From the NCBI GenBank assembly GCA_944326695.1, contig CALVEZ010000011.1, positions 1 through 64,000 on the forward strand: a stretch of DNA of 64,000 nucleotides. Direction: 5' to 3'. Position numbers and translations under genes: made by a program. Of the stretch, positions 1 through 9,086 are shown in pieces (the first letter of the stretch is position 1; every line of letters begins with the position of its first letter). The notes under the pieces were generated by a model. It did no database searches. It had not been told where the DNA came from and saw only the letters and a program-made list of their open reading frames with translations. Source of the stretch: Candidatus Bilophila faecipullorum (lineage in GTDB: Bacteria > Desulfobacterota > Desulfovibrionia > Desulfovibrionales > Desulfovibrionaceae).

Positions 1-13
1 AGAAAGAAAAAAG

Positions 14-62
<49 letters not shown>

Positions 63-97
63 AAAGAACATCACACGCTTTTCCCCCCCCTCAACAA

Positions 98-130
98 AAA
101 GCCCCCTTCTCATACGAAGAAAGGGGCTTT
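98..130. terminator. Hairpin, probable terminator
   Basis: A 13-bp stem with one mismatch (AAAGCCCCCTTCT against AGAAAGGGGCTTT) and a 7-nt loop. Its A-rich and T-rich arms allow it to end transcripts in either direction. It lies between the (AG)n tract and the RNase J gene. Confidence 0.55.
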
Positions 131-187
131 CTTTCACCCGAACCCCTGAACAGGGATTCAATAAAGTCAAAAGTCTTTGAAGAGGAA

Positions 188-237
188 GGGGAGGGGAAGG
201 AGAAACTTTCTCCAGAAAGTTTCTCCTTCCCCTCCCC
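188..237 (-). terminator. Long GA/CT-rich hairpin element, copy 1
   Basis: A perfect 24-bp inverted repeat with a 2-nt loop; purine-rich GGGGAGGGG outer arm and a GAAACTTTCT core. It begins 26 bp beyond the stop of the RNase J gene in the direction of transcription. Near-identical copies follow other genes (34545-34594, 29213-29263 and a degraded copy at about 4572-4640), so it looks like a mobile or amplified terminator family. Confidence 0.7.
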
Positions 238-262
238 AATCTTCTCTCTTTCTCCCCTTCCC

Positions 263-1918
263 CTAAACTTCCGTAATAACCGGCACAACCACGGGATCGC
301 GGCCTACGACACGGCGGAAGAAGCCGCGCAGGGAAGAGCGGATACGGTCGCTGAGGCGGGGGATGCCCAAACGCGGGGACGCTTCCAGATGATCAAGCAC
401 AAGACACTTGGCGTCCTCGAGAAGATGGCTGAACTGCTGCTCGAAAACGAAACCCTTGGAGATCATGTCCGGGCCGTGGATCACTTCCCCGGTCTCCTCG
501 TCGAGCACAAGCACAACCACGACCACACCGTCGCCGCCCAGCAACTGACGCTCGCGCAGGACCAGATTGCCCACGTCGCCCACGCCCTTGCCGTCCACGA
601 GGATGGAGGCGGCGGGAATCTTCTCTTCAAGCCGGATGCCATCGGGCAGCAGGGTGAGGGGCTCGCCGTCATCAAGAATGATGGTGCGCTCCGGGGCGAT
701 ACCCCAGGCGCGGGCAAGATCACGGTGCTGGATAAGATGCCGGTATTCACCGTGGATGGGCACGAAAAATTTGGGCCGTACCGCGTCGAGCATCATCCGC
801 AGCTCGTCGCGCCGGGCGTGACCGGAAACGTGGACCGGGCGGGTCCCGTCATGGCAGACGTCCGCACCCATGCGGTACATCTGGTTGATAAGACGGTTGA
901 CCGCCCGAGCGTTGCCCGGAATAACGCGCGAGGACATGATCACCGTATCCCCCTCCAGAATGGAAAGCTGACGGTGTTCGCCGGAGGCGATGCGCGAGAG
1001 GGCGGAAAGCGGCTCGCCTTGCGAACCTGTGGCAATGATCACCATGCGATCGGGAGAAACGTCGGGGATGCACTGATCGGTAAAAAGTTCCGGCGGCATC
1101 CGCATGAAGCCGAGATCACGGGCCCGCTCGATGTTGTTCACAAGGCTCCGGCCGCTGACCACAACCACGCGATCAAACTCCCGGGCCATGTCGAAGACCA
1201 TCTGGATTCGTTCGATATGGCTGGAGAAAAGCGTAATGACGATCCGCCCGCGCGCTTCGGAAAAAATATCGTGGAACGTTTCGCGTACGATCTTTTCCGA
1301 CTGCGTATGCCCTTCGCTTTCCGCATTGGTGGAATCCGACAAAAGAAGGCGAATGCCCTCTTTCCCCGCAAAACGACGCAGGGCGGGCAAGTCGGTGCCC
1401 ACGCCGTCCGTGGGGAATTCGTCGATCTTGAAATCGCCGCTGTGCACGACCTTCCCCGCCGGGGTTTCCACCGCCAGCGCATAGCCCTGCGGGATGGAGT
1501 GGCTGACGGGGATAAAGTGGAAACACAGGCTGCCGAGCTTCAGAGGATGTTCCGGGGTCACGGTGATCAGCTCCACCCGGTCGAGCAGGCCGCGCTCGCG
1601 CAGCTTGTGCTCCACAAGGGCCAGCGTCAGGGGGGAACCGTAAACCTTCAGCCCCTTGATGAAGGAAACCAGCCAGGGCACCGCGCCGATGTGGTCTTCA
1701 TGGCCGTGCGTCAGGACCACGCCGAGCAGCCGCTCGCGCTGATTGAGGATGGGTTCCAGCGGCGGGATGACCACGTCCACCCCAAGTTGCTGATCGTCGG
1801 GGAACATGATCCCGCAGTCGATGAGGACACAGCCCTCGGCCGTGTTCCACATCTGGCAGTTCATGCCTATTTCGCCAAAGCCCCCGAGGGGCGTGATGGT
1901 CAGAAAAGTATTCGTCAT
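263..1918 (-). CDS. rnj: Ribonuclease J
   Basis: 551 aa, the usual length for RNase J, an endo/5'-3' exoribonuclease for mRNA decay and rRNA/mRNA processing. The metallo-beta-lactamase motif HGHEDH is at residues 71-76 and binds two zincs. The beta-CASP region follows, with SDSTNAE and later VHVSGHA motifs. The N-terminus begins the fold directly (ITPLGGFGEIG), and a GAGAG Shine-Dalgarno sequence precedes the start. It lies downstream of rpsI on the same strand but is separated by a terminator at 2083-2106, so it probably has its own promoter. A long hairpin follows the stop. Confidence 0.95.
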   Translation of the reverse strand: MTNTFLTITPLGGFGEIGMNCQMWNTAEGCVLIDCGIMFPDDQQLGVDVVIPPLEPILNQRERLLGVVLTHGHEDHIGAVPWLVSFIKGLKVYGSPLTLALVEHKLRERGLLDRVELITVTPEHPLKLGSLCFHFIPVSHSIPQGYALAVETPAGKVVHSGDFKIDEFPTDGVGTDLPALRRFAGKEGIRLLLSDSTNAESEGHTQSEKIVRETFHDIFSEARGRIVITLFSSHIERIQMVFDMAREFDRVVVVSGRSLVNNIERARDLGFMRMPPELFTDQCIPDVSPDRMVIIATGSQGEPLSALSRIASGEHRQLSILEGDTVIMSSRVIPGNARAVNRLINQMYRMGADVCHDGTRPVHVSGHARRDELRMMLDAVRPKFFVPIHGEYRHLIQHRDLARAWGIAPERTIILDDGEPLTLLPDGIRLEEKIPAASILVDGKGVGDVGNLVLRERQLLGGDGVVVVVLVLDEETGEVIHGPDMISKGFVFEQQFSHLLEDAKCLVLDHLEASPRLGIPRLSDRIRSSLRGFFRRVVGRDPVVVPVITEV

Positions 1919-2082
1919 TATGCTCTCTGTGCGTAGATTGTTGCGGGAAGTTTATCGGAAGCCCCATGATTCCACAAGCCGTTATCTATGAAAGGAAGGG
2001 GCCGGAAACGTCAAAGAAAGAACCTGCCCCGCAAGAACACGCAAACCTTCCCGCAGCCGATGCGCCCAGCCGCAAACGCCAA

Positions 2083-2106
2083 AAGGCCGGGGTTGCCCCC
2101 GGCCTT
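2083..2106 (-). terminator. rpsI terminator
   Basis: A 10-bp perfect stem (AAGGCCGGGG/CCCCGGCCTT) with a 4-nt loop, followed on the minus strand by T residues, 26 bp after the rpsI stop. It is a good intrinsic terminator for the rplM-rpsI operon. Confidence 0.85.
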
Positions 2107-2131
2107 GATGAATCCGAAAGAGATTCGCGGC

Positions 2132-2521
2132 TTAACGCTTCGAATACTGGTAGCGGGCACGAGCGGCGCGCTGACCGTACTTTTTGCGTTCCTTCTTGCG
2201 CGCGTCGCGGGTCAGGAACCCGGCACGCTTCAAAACGCCGCGCAAGGCGGGATCGACGCTGAGCAGCGCGCGGGAGATGCCGTGGCGCACGGCTTCGGCC
2301 TGCCCGGTCACGCCGCCGCCGCAGACGTTGACCTTCACGTCGAACTTGTCCACAAGCTTGGTGAGCACCAGCGGCTGGCGGATGATCATCTGAAGGGTCT
2401 TGCGGGGGAAGTAGTCTTCCACCTTGCGACCGTTGATCTCAATGGTGCCGTTACCGGCATAAAGACGGGTACGCGCAGTAGCGTTCTTGCGCCGGCCCGT
2501 ACCGTAATCAAACTCAGACAT
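2132..2521 (-). CDS. rpsI: 30S ribosomal protein S9
   Basis: 129 aa, full length for S9 (uS9). The N-terminus has the [14 protein letters not shown] signature, followed by the conserved [27 protein letters not shown] tail features and a basic C-terminus ending in YSKR, which reaches the P-site tRNA in known ribosomes. It is the second gene of the rplM-rpsI operon, 15 bp after rplM, as in most bacteria. Confidence 0.98.
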   Translation of the reverse strand: MSEFDYGTGRRKNATARTRLYAGNGTIEINGRKVEDYFPRKTLQMIIRQPLVLTKLVDKFDVKVNVCGGGVTGQAEAVRHGISRALLSVDPALRGVLKRAGFLTRDARKKERKKYGQRAARARYQYSKR

Positions 2522-2536
2522 GCTTGACTCCTGTCA

Positions 2537-2971
2537 TTAGTACGGGAAGGACAGAGGCTTCGGGCTCTGGGCGCTATGCGGATGCGAGGGACCGGCATAC
2601 ACCTTGAGCTTCTTCAGCATGGCACGACCCAAACGATTCTTGGGAAGCATACCGCGCACGGCGAGCTTGATGGCCTCGGCGGGCTTTTCAGCAAGGAGCT
2701 TGTCGAGCGTCGTTTCGCGCAGACCGCCCACATAGCCGGAATGACGGTAATACTTTTTCTTTTCCAGCTTGGCGCCGGTGACCTTGATCTTTTCGCAATT
2801 GACAACGACGATCACGTCGCCATTGTCCATGTGCGGAGCAAATTCGGGCTTGTGCTTACCGCGGAGGCGGTGGGCAATTTGGGAGGCCAGACGGCCGAGA
2901 ACCTGATTGTCCGCATCCACGACAAACCACTGATGGTCGATATGCTCCGGAGTGGGGCTAAACGTCTTCAT
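2537..2971 (-). CDS. rplM: 50S ribosomal protein L13
   Basis: 144 aa, full length for L13 (uL13), an early-assembly protein of the large subunit. Recognisable family segments are the N-terminal [16 protein letters not shown], the [12 protein letters not shown] strand and [11 protein letters not shown]. It is first in the rplM-rpsI operon; a near-consensus sigma-70 promoter lies about 40 bp upstream at 3010-3038. Confidence 0.98.
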   Translation of the reverse strand: MKTFSPTPEHIDHQWFVVDADNQVLGRLASQIAHRLRGKHKPEFAPHMDNGDVIVVVNCEKIKVTGAKLEKKKYYRHSGYVGGLRETTLDKLLAEKPAEAIKLAVRGMLPKNRLGRAMLKKLKVYAGPSHPHSAQSPKPLSFPY

Positions 2972-3009
2972 GCTGAAGCGTCTCCTCTGCTAAAACTTGT
3001 GGAACGAAA

Positions 3010-3038
3010 TGTATAAAATGCCAGAGCAGGCTTGTCAA
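3010..3038 (-). promoter_or_regulatory. Sigma-70 promoter of rplM-rpsI
   Basis: On the minus strand, TTGACA (3038-3033) and TATACA (3015-3010) are separated by exactly 17 bp. That is almost consensus, fitting a strongly expressed ribosomal protein operon. Confidence 0.85.
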
Positions 3039-3237
3039 GCGACAAAACCGTTTTCTTTCTGCGCCCGGCAGAACAGAACCGTTGCGGGCGTTGTTGCGCA
3101 GCGGTTTCCATAACAGGGCGTCCCATCATCCTGAAAACGCCCCGAAACCATCCGGCGGCCGCCATGCCGCATTCCGTGAGGAAAAGAGGCTGGCACCGGG
3201 CGCTTGCCGCGCCCCGGGATACGCTATTCGAAACGTC

Positions 3238-3266
3238 TTGAAATCATTGCGGTCAGCGACTACCAT
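3238..3266 (+). promoter_or_regulatory. Possible promoter of the HD-domain gene
   Basis: TTGAAA (3238-3243), 17-bp spacer, TACCAT (3261-3266), 30 bp before the start codon at 3296. The -35 is good and the -10 moderate. Confidence 0.45.
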
Positions 3267-3295
3267 GCGAGTAACGGTTCACAAGGGGGAAGCTG

Positions 3296-4570
3296 ATGTC
3301 CGCGATCCGAAAAAGCCTTTTACAGCTTATGTTTTCCGGTTCGTACATGCGCCGCTGGAACGACAAGCTGCGTCCCGTGGAACTCTACGAAATCGACAAG
3401 CAGGCGCACAAGATGATCGTCGCCTGGATGCTCACGCTCCTGAACAGCGTTGGATATTCTGCCTCAGATCGTCTCAAATTGCAACAGGAAGTTATAGAAA
3501 GAGGGCTATTCGATTATCTTTACCGGCTGGTCACAACCGACATCAAGCCGCCGGTCTTCTACCGCATCTGCGAAAACGAAAAAGACCATGCGGAACTCAC
3601 CGGATGGGTGCTCAGGGAACTGCGCCCGGCGCTCGGTGCGCTGGACGAGGGCTTTCTGCGCCGCATGGAAAGCTACCACCGCAGCCGCGACCGCAGCGGC
3701 CTTACCGACCGCATCCTCAGCGCCGCCCACCACTACGCCTCGGGCTGGGAGTACAACGTCATCAGGCCATTCAATCTTTTTGACGAGGAAAACCAGTCCA
3801 TTGCGGAATCGTTTACCAAGCGTCTCGAAAGCCAGACCTCCCTGCGGGGCGTGAGCGATCTTATTCAGGGCCATGCCTTTTTCAGCGACTCGCCCACGGC
3901 TCTGGGGCGCTTCGCCAAGCTCTGCGGCCAGTTGCGCTTTCAAATCCGCTGGGCGGATACGCCCCGGACCCCCGAAACGTCCGTACTCGGCCACATGTTC
4001 CTCGTCGCCGGATACGCCTACTTTTTCAGCCTCACCGTCGACGCCTGCCCCGCCCGCTGCGTCAACAACTTTTTCGCCGGGCTTTTTCACGACCTCCCGG
4101 AACTCCTCACCCGGGACATCATCACCCCGGTCAAACGATCCGTCAACCAGTTGCCGGAGCTGCTCCGGGACTACGAATTGCAGGAGCTGGAACGCCGCGT
4201 CTTCGGCCCCCTCACCGCAGGCGGCCACACGGAAATCGTGGCCCGGCTGCGCTACTATCTGGGGCTCGGCGGCGCGGACGTGACCTCGGAGTTTGACGAC
4301 ACCATCCGCGAAGCCTGCGGCATGGTCCGGCGTCTGCAAGATTTTGACGATCTGCACGCCAACGGCAACGCCGACGGCTTCGATCCCAAGGATGGGACGC
4401 TCCTGAAAGTCTGCGACAATCTGGCGGCCTTCATCGAGGCCCACACCTCGGTGCGCACCGGCATTTCCTCCCCCAATCTTCAGGAGGCCATCGCCCGCAT
4501 CCGTGCCGACTTCCGCCATCGTACGCTCGGCCCGCTCTCGCTTGGGACGATTATTGCAGATTTTGATTAG
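3296..4570 (+). CDS. HD-domain phosphohydrolase (YfbR-like)
   Basis: 424 aa. An HD-superfamily core occupies about residues 225-330: H233, the HD dyad at 265-266 in FHDLPELLTRDI, and D274, followed by TPVK. This HDxxE...DxxTPVK pattern is that of the YfbR/HD_3 group of metal-dependent 5'-nucleotidases, although this protein is about twice as long, with an N-terminal extension of about 220 residues that I do not recognise. No signal peptide, so cytoplasmic. GGGGGAAG precedes the ATG. The substrate is unknown; nucleotide monophosphates are the family precedent. It is monocistronic, with a degraded GA/CT-rich hairpin and a terminator downstream. Confidence 0.8.
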   Translation: MSAIRKSLLQLMFSGSYMRRWNDKLRPVELYEIDKQAHKMIVAWMLTLLNSVGYSASDRLKLQQEVIERGLFDYLYRLVTTDIKPPVFYRICENEKDHAELTGWVLRELRPALGALDEGFLRRMESYHRSRDRSGLTDRILSAAHHYASGWEYNVIRPFNLFDEENQSIAESFTKRLESQTSLRGVSDLIQGHAFFSDSPTALGRFAKLCGQLRFQIRWADTPRTPETSVLGHMFLVAGYAYFFSLTVDACPARCVNNFFAGLFHDLPELLTRDIITPVKRSVNQLPELLRDYELQELERRVFGPLTAGGHTEIVARLRYYLGLGGADVTSEFDDTIREACGMVRRLQDFDDLHANGNADGFDPKDGTLLKVCDNLAAFIEAHTSVRTGISSPNLQEAIARIRADFRHRTLGPLSLGTIIADFD

Positions 4571-4571
4571 G

Positions 4572-4640
4572 AAAGATTGGAGGGGACGGGCGGGCCTTTC
4601 TGGAGAAAACCCTGCCCCTTCCAAACCTCCCCTACCCTCC
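4572..4640 (+). terminator. Degraded GA/CT-rich hairpin element, copy 2
   Basis: It follows the HD gene stop immediately. It shares the layout of the intact copies: GATTGG-AGGGG, central CTTTCTGGAGAAA, a CT-rich right arm, then CCCCAAAGACG. The arms no longer pair perfectly. Confidence 0.45.
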
Positions 4641-4724
4641 CCAAAGACGCTCTGGTCGATGACGTGCGGGGAGACATGCAGGCTTGACCGGAGGCGCACG
4701 TCCCCCGGCGGCGCATTCCCAAAC

Positions 4725-4757
4725 AAAAAGGATCGCCCGATGTGGACGATCCTTTTT
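4725..4757. terminator. Bidirectional intrinsic terminator
   Basis: A perfect 11-bp inverted repeat (AAAAAGGATCG/CGATCCTTTTT) with an 11-nt loop, and A/T runs on both sides. It sits between the convergent HD gene and uppP, so it can serve both. Confidence 0.85.
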
Positions 4758-4805
4758 GGCACGAAAGAACGGGCGTTGCCCGCAATCCTCAGGGCATTGT
4801 GGCCG

Positions 4806-5630
4806 CTAGCCCATCCTTACCATAAAATAATAGACGATGGGCGCGAGGATAAGCCGGTACACCGCAAAAGGCCGCAAGGTGATGCGCCCCACAAGAGCGA
4901 TGAAGGTCTTGATGGCCAGCCAGCCGAAAATGAACGCGAAGATGAGGCCCGTGGCGAACAGGGGGATATCCTCTACCGTAAACAGGGACCACGTTTTCAG
5001 GAGATCATAGCCAGTGGCGGCGAACATGATCGGCACGGCGGCCACAAACGAATATTCGGCTGCAAGGGCACGCTTTTCACCGAGCAGCATCCCCCCCATG
5101 ATGGTGGAGCCGGAACGGGAAAAACCCGGCCATAAGGCCATGCACTGGCAAAGGCCGATGCCGAGCGCCAGTTTGGGCGTCACTTCGTCGATGCTGGTAT
5201 ATTTGGGCGGCCGCCTTGCGCACCAGCTTTCCACAAAAAGCATCAGGACGCCGCCGACGGCAAGGGAAAGGGAAACGCTGAGCGGCGTGAAGAGCTGCTT
5301 GATAGAGGAATGCAGCCAGAGCCCCACGATGGAGGGTGGCAGCGTCGTCAGGAAAAGAAGCCAGATGCCCCGCAGGCCCGCAAAGGGTTGCGGCGCAGCC
5401 GAATGAACGCGCCCGGGCAGCAGCAGCCCCATGAAACGATCCCAGTAGACCAGCAGGACGGCAAAAATGGAACCAAGCTGAATGGCGACCTCAAACGTGC
5501 TGGCCTTGGGCCCCGTAAAGCCCAGCAGGTCGCCAGCGATGACCAGATGCCCGGAGGACGAGACGGGCAGAAATTCGGTGAGCCCCTGTACAGCCCCCAT
5601 GATGAGGCCGGTGGAAAACCATCCGTCCAT
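4806..5630 (-). CDS. uppP: Undecaprenyl-diphosphatase
   Basis: 274 aa, the usual length for UppP/BacA. It removes the terminal phosphate from undecaprenyl diphosphate at the inner membrane, recycling the lipid carrier for peptidoglycan and other envelope polymers; overexpression gives bacitracin resistance in other species. The signature GLTEFLPVSSSGHL is at residues 16-29 and the second motif is GFSRSGST; about eight hydrophobic segments are visible. Its start is only 3 bp after the stop of a TetR-family gene, so the two are almost certainly co-transcribed. A terminator lies about 50 bp downstream. Confidence 0.95.
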   Translation of the reverse strand: MDGWFSTGLIMGAVQGLTEFLPVSSSGHLVIAGDLLGFTGPKASTFEVAIQLGSIFAVLLVYWDRFMGLLLPGRVHSAAPQPFAGLRGIWLLFLTTLPPSIVGLWLHSSIKQLFTPLSVSLSLAVGGVLMLFVESWCARRPPKYTSIDEVTPKLALGIGLCQCMALWPGFSRSGSTIMGGMLLGEKRALAAEYSFVAAVPIMFAATGYDLLKTWSLFTVEDIPLFATGLIFAFIFGWLAIKTFIALVGRITLRPFAVYRLILAPIVYYFMVRMG

Positions 5631-5633
5631 GAA

Positions 5634-6227
5634 TTACTCGCAGGCGTTACAGGGGGTGATGGCCCGGGCCGCGAACGCCACCGTTTCGCGGTACAGATGC
5701 GGGGGCGCGTACGGCGTGAGCACGCGCGTACGGTTCACGCCGACCATGAGGGAAATGAGTATCTGCGCGGTTTCCTTCACGAGGATTTCCCGGATGGAGC
5801 CGTCCTCAAGGCCGCGCCACAACTGCTGTTCAAGCAGACGGTGCACCTCGTTGAACTTCTCGAACATCAGCTCGCGGTCGTCATTCGTCTTCATGTCGCT
5901 GTAGGGCGAACAGCGCACCAGAACCAGCCAGTTGGAGTTGGGATCGATGGAGAAATCCAGATAAGCCTTGCAGAAGTTCAACACCCCCTCGCGGCCGTTC
6001 CTGCCTTCGTCGCAGGCCCTTTGCAGGACTTCGAGAAAACGTTCGAGAACGTCCATCCCGGCGGCCAGAAAAAGCTTTTCCTTATTGCCGTAGTGATGGG
6101 TCAGCAGCCCGAGCGCTACACCGGCCCGCTCGGAAATTTTCTTGAATGTGGTTTCCGTGTACCCGCATTCGCCGAAAAGCTCCTTGGCGGCCTTCAGCAA
6201 GGCCTCCTTCTTCGTCATTGTGGTCAT
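5634..6227 (-). CDS. TetR-family transcriptional regulator
   Basis: 197 aa from the chosen ATG at 6227, which has GGGGGG 5 bp upstream; an in-frame ATG at 6260 lacks such a site. The N-terminal helix-turn-helix (KEALLKAAKELFGECGY ... FKKISERAGVALGLLTHHYGNKEKLF) is the standard TetR DNA-binding domain. The C-terminal part is a helical ligand-binding domain with no recognisable specificity. Directly followed by uppP, it may control it in response to an envelope signal or drug; that link is inference. Palindromic operators were not resolved by eye. Confidence 0.9.
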   Translation of the reverse strand: MTTMTKKEALLKAAKELFGECGYTETTFKKISERAGVALGLLTHHYGNKEKLFLAAGMDVLERFLEVLQRACDEGRNGREGVLNFCKAYLDFSIDPNSNWLVLVRCSPYSDMKTNDDRELMFEKFNEVHRLLEQQLWRGLEDGSIREILVKETAQILISLMVGVNRTRVLTPYAPPHLYRETVAFAARAITPCNACE

Positions 6228-6394
6228 AGTATCCCCCCGAAAAACATCTGCAAGAAACAACGCTGGTTAGTTGAGCAATCAGCACACTATGCTACAGGAT
6301 TTCGCTCGTCAACGGAAAAATGCGGCCTGATCGTTCACCTCCCCGCTTTGGAAAAAGCGCGCCGATGCCTTATTCTGGAGGAAAAATGTCATGG

Positions 6395-7675
6395 TCAGGC
6401 CCCGATGCGGTTCTCCTTCGGATACACATACAAGACCAGCACCCAGATGAGCAGCGCCACGCCCACGCCCATCGCGTAGGGCCCGCGCCATCCCACTACC
6501 GACCAGCCGATGCCGAAAACCAGAGGCGAGACGCTTTGGCTCAACCGCAGCACCGTGCCGTTCATGGCCATGACGATGGCCCGGTTGCGCGTAGGGGCCA
6601 GCGTAGTCATGCGGGCGTTCAGCAAGGGAAAGGACAGCCCCTGCGCCGCTCCGCCAAGGAAAATGGGCAGGGCCAGCCACCATAAGAGGCCCACCCGGTC
6701 CGGCAGGGCCAGCATCAGGCTCTGGGCCGCCAGATACAGCCCCACGGCGGCGAGCAGGAGGCGACGGTGCGGATATTTTTTGCCGAGCCACGCCAGATTC
6801 ATGGCGATGGACGCCGTCCCGATGGAAGCGACCGTGAAGACCCCGCCGATCTGCGAAGGAGAGGCCTGGAAAAGCTCATCGGCAAGCAAAGGGAAATAGG
6901 TGATGGTCGGCCCATACAGAATGCAGAAACAGAGGAAGGTCAGCCCGAAGAGCCCCACGGCGGCGGGATGCAGGATGATCGCCCGGCTCTCCCGGCCGTA
7001 GCGTTTCCAGTCCATGCCCGCATGGGGACGCTCAAGAGGAACGCGCAAGGCCAAAAGGCCCACGGGCAGCGCACAGAGCGACACCCAGAACGGCCACGTC
7101 CAGTCCATTTCGCCGAGGATGCCGCCAAGGGCCGGATAAAGCGCCGTGCCGAGGCTGATGGTCGCCCCTACCATACCCATGATCCTGGGGCGTTCCGCTT
7201 CCTCGTACAAATCCCCGACGAGCGTGCCGTACAAAATGCCCAAAGGCGCGGCCCCCAGCCCCTGCACGGCCCGCCACGCCAGCAGCGATCCGAAAGAGCC
7301 GGACAGGGCGCACCCCGCCCCCCCGCAGGCAAAAAGCGCCAAGCCCGGCAAGAGGACGGCCTTGCGGCCGAAACGATCCGCCAAGACCCCCGCGACCGGC
7401 GTCATGAAGGCGCTCGGCAGCGTAAAGCAGGTGATGAGCAAAGCGATACCGGCAGCATCAAGATGGAAAACGTCGCCCAGCTTTGGCAGGATGGGCAAGG
7501 TGACGGAAACGCCCATGACGCCGATGAGCGCCACGCAGAGGATAAGCATCAAGCCGGCCTTGCCTGCCGAGCTCCCCGCCCCTCTGCGCCCGCCGTGGCC
7601 GACGTCGTCGCGTGGAAAGGCCGCCGAGCTCCCCCTCCCCCTGCGCCCTTCCTCCGAAACGCCTTTTCCATCCAT
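6395..7675 (-). CDS. MFS transporter
   Basis: 426 aa with about 12 hydrophobic segments and the MFS motif A-like GVLADRFGRKAVLLPG between TM2 and TM3. This is the drug/metabolite efflux (DHA1-like) layout; the substrate cannot be told. The start at 7675 has AAAGGAAG at good spacing. A longer in-frame start at 7744 would overlap the upstream gene and add a hydrophilic N-terminus. The first 45 residues (SEEGRRGRG...) are polar and Gly/Arg-rich before TM1. Probably co-transcribed with the upstream glycosyltransferase-like gene. Confidence 0.88.
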   Translation of the reverse strand: MDGKGVSEEGRRGRGSSAAFPRDDVGHGGRRGAGSSAGKAGLMLILCVALIGVMGVSVTLPILPKLGDVFHLDAAGIALLITCFTLPSAFMTPVAGVLADRFGRKAVLLPGLALFACGGAGCALSGSFGSLLAWRAVQGLGAAPLGILYGTLVGDLYEEAERPRIMGMVGATISLGTALYPALGGILGEMDWTWPFWVSLCALPVGLLALRVPLERPHAGMDWKRYGRESRAIILHPAAVGLFGLTFLCFCILYGPTITYFPLLADELFQASPSQIGGVFTVASIGTASIAMNLAWLGKKYPHRRLLLAAVGLYLAAQSLMLALPDRVGLLWWLALPIFLGGAAQGLSFPLLNARMTTLAPTRNRAIVMAMNGTVLRLSQSVSPLVFGIGWSVVGWRGPYAMGVGVALLIWVLVLYVYPKENRIGA

Positions 7676-7731
7676 ATCAACTTCCTTTATGGCGTTCCGC
7701 CGGGACAGCCCGCAAGCCTGCGTAAGAGACA

Positions 7732-8751
7732 TCAGTCCCGCCAACCCTGCCTGCGCGTTTCCCAGCGAATCCTTTGCCGGTTGAAAACATACGAAAGATA
7801 ACGCCGCACCGGGTTACGCCTTTCGGAAGCATTGCGCCGCAACGCCTCGGTCAAAAGCCCGATCCATTTCTCGGTCAGCACGGCATCCGTGAACGCCTCG
7901 GCCCGCCGCAGGCCGTTGCCCCGCATGGACGCATACAGACCCGGCTCGTTTTGCAGCCGATCCAGCGCCTCAAGAACGCTTTCGGCGGTCGGCGTTTCCA
8001 AAAAATCCAGCGGGGAACGGCGCAGTTCCTCATAAGCGGGTTCCAGCCCCAACAGGGCCGGCACGCCCGCCGTCCACGCGTTGATGAGCTTCGAAGCCGG
8101 CTTGGTGCCCAGTACCACGGGAGGGCAGTCTCGCACCGCCAGCACGGCATCTATCCCCTGATAATCATGCCAGCACCCCTGAAAACGGTTGACGAACGTC
8201 ACTCCCCGCTCACGGAGGGCACTACGGAAAGCAGGGGCCTTCACGAACTCCGGCTCGTATTGATCACTGCCGAGATAGGCGAGCGTTTGTAGCCGGTCGC
8301 CCCTTCCGGGATCACGAGGGATGAGCCCCGGCTGCGTCCAGAGAGGGATATAGCTCCGGTGGGAGCACTCTCCTCCCAGTGCATTCTGCACCACGGTCAT
8401 ATCCGCCAGAGCCGGAACGGGTCTGTCCGCCTGCACAACCACGGCGAAACAACTGTGTACGCCAAGGCGCGGTACCGCGTCATCCCAATGGAAAAGGCAG
8501 ACCGCGCCATCTACGGCCCGGGTCGCCAGCCTTACCTCAAAAGGACATTCCACGGCGCTCAGACGCGCCCATGTCAGCAGAGGCCAACAATCCAGCCCCG
8601 AGACAATCCGCTCGGGCCGCGCCTCCGGGACGAAGGGCACAGGCTCGGAAAGCAGTTCCGGCCAGTACCTGCGCAGGTGTTTCTCATTGACGATACAATA
8701 GACGGTCTCCCTTGTGGGAGAGGAAGAAGTGCGGATATCCATAATCTCCAT
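7732..8751 (-). CDS. Glycosyltransferase-like protein
   Basis: 339 aa. The C-terminal half has the GT-B nucleotide-sugar-binding pattern: VVLGTKPASKLINAWTAGVPALLGLEPAYEELRRSPLDF resembles the GT4/GT1 region in which a glutamate contacts the donor. The N-terminal half is more divergent. No signal peptide. An alternative ATG nine bases further in (MDIRTSS) is equally possible. Upstream, the minus-strand leader faces an AT-rich intergenic region. The acceptor and pathway are unknown; envelope or LPS decoration is only a guess. Confidence 0.6.
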   Translation of the reverse strand: MEIMDIRTSSSPTRETVYCIVNEKHLRRYWPELLSEPVPFVPEARPERIVSGLDCWPLLTWARLSAVECPFEVRLATRAVDGAVCLFHWDDAVPRLGVHSCFAVVVQADRPVPALADMTVVQNALGGECSHRSYIPLWTQPGLIPRDPGRGDRLQTLAYLGSDQYEPEFVKAPAFRSALRERGVTFVNRFQGCWHDYQGIDAVLAVRDCPPVVLGTKPASKLINAWTAGVPALLGLEPAYEELRRSPLDFLETPTAESVLEALDRLQNEPGLYASMRGNGLRRAEAFTDAVLTEKWIGLLTEALRRNASERRNPVRRYLSYVFNRQRIRWETRRQGWRD

Positions 8752-9086
8752 TCTAACCCATTCCGCCTCGACCGGAAACCCTTTCCTTCCACACCTCGCA
8801 TTTTGGGATAAAAGTGTTCCCCGCGCCCTTCCACTTGGTCAGGCAACCAGTTGACTTATAAAATAAAAAATAGTGTCCACCCCTCTGGCCCCAAAGGGCG
8901 ATATTTTACCCTAAAAGTTTAAAAAGAGAAGAAAAAATAAGACGCTTCCAAAAGCCCCCCTCTTGTGACTCTTCGCGCAACCAATCAAGGAGACTTGCAC
9001 TCACGCCAAAAACACAACATAGTGCAATGGAACTTTTGAAAGGGCGTTTTTCCATTTTCACCTTTTACCAGGGTAAAGGAGTCATT
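8752..9086. promoter_or_regulatory. AT-rich divergent promoter region
   Basis: A 335-bp gap between divergent genes. It contains TTGACT followed by an A/T-rich stretch at 8851-8875, and a possible lactate-permease promoter TTGCAC (8995-9000), 17 bp, CATAGT (9018-9023). A 7-bp inverted repeat AATGGAA/TTCCATT lies in the leader near 9025-9055. No gene or RNA was recognised. Confidence 0.4.
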
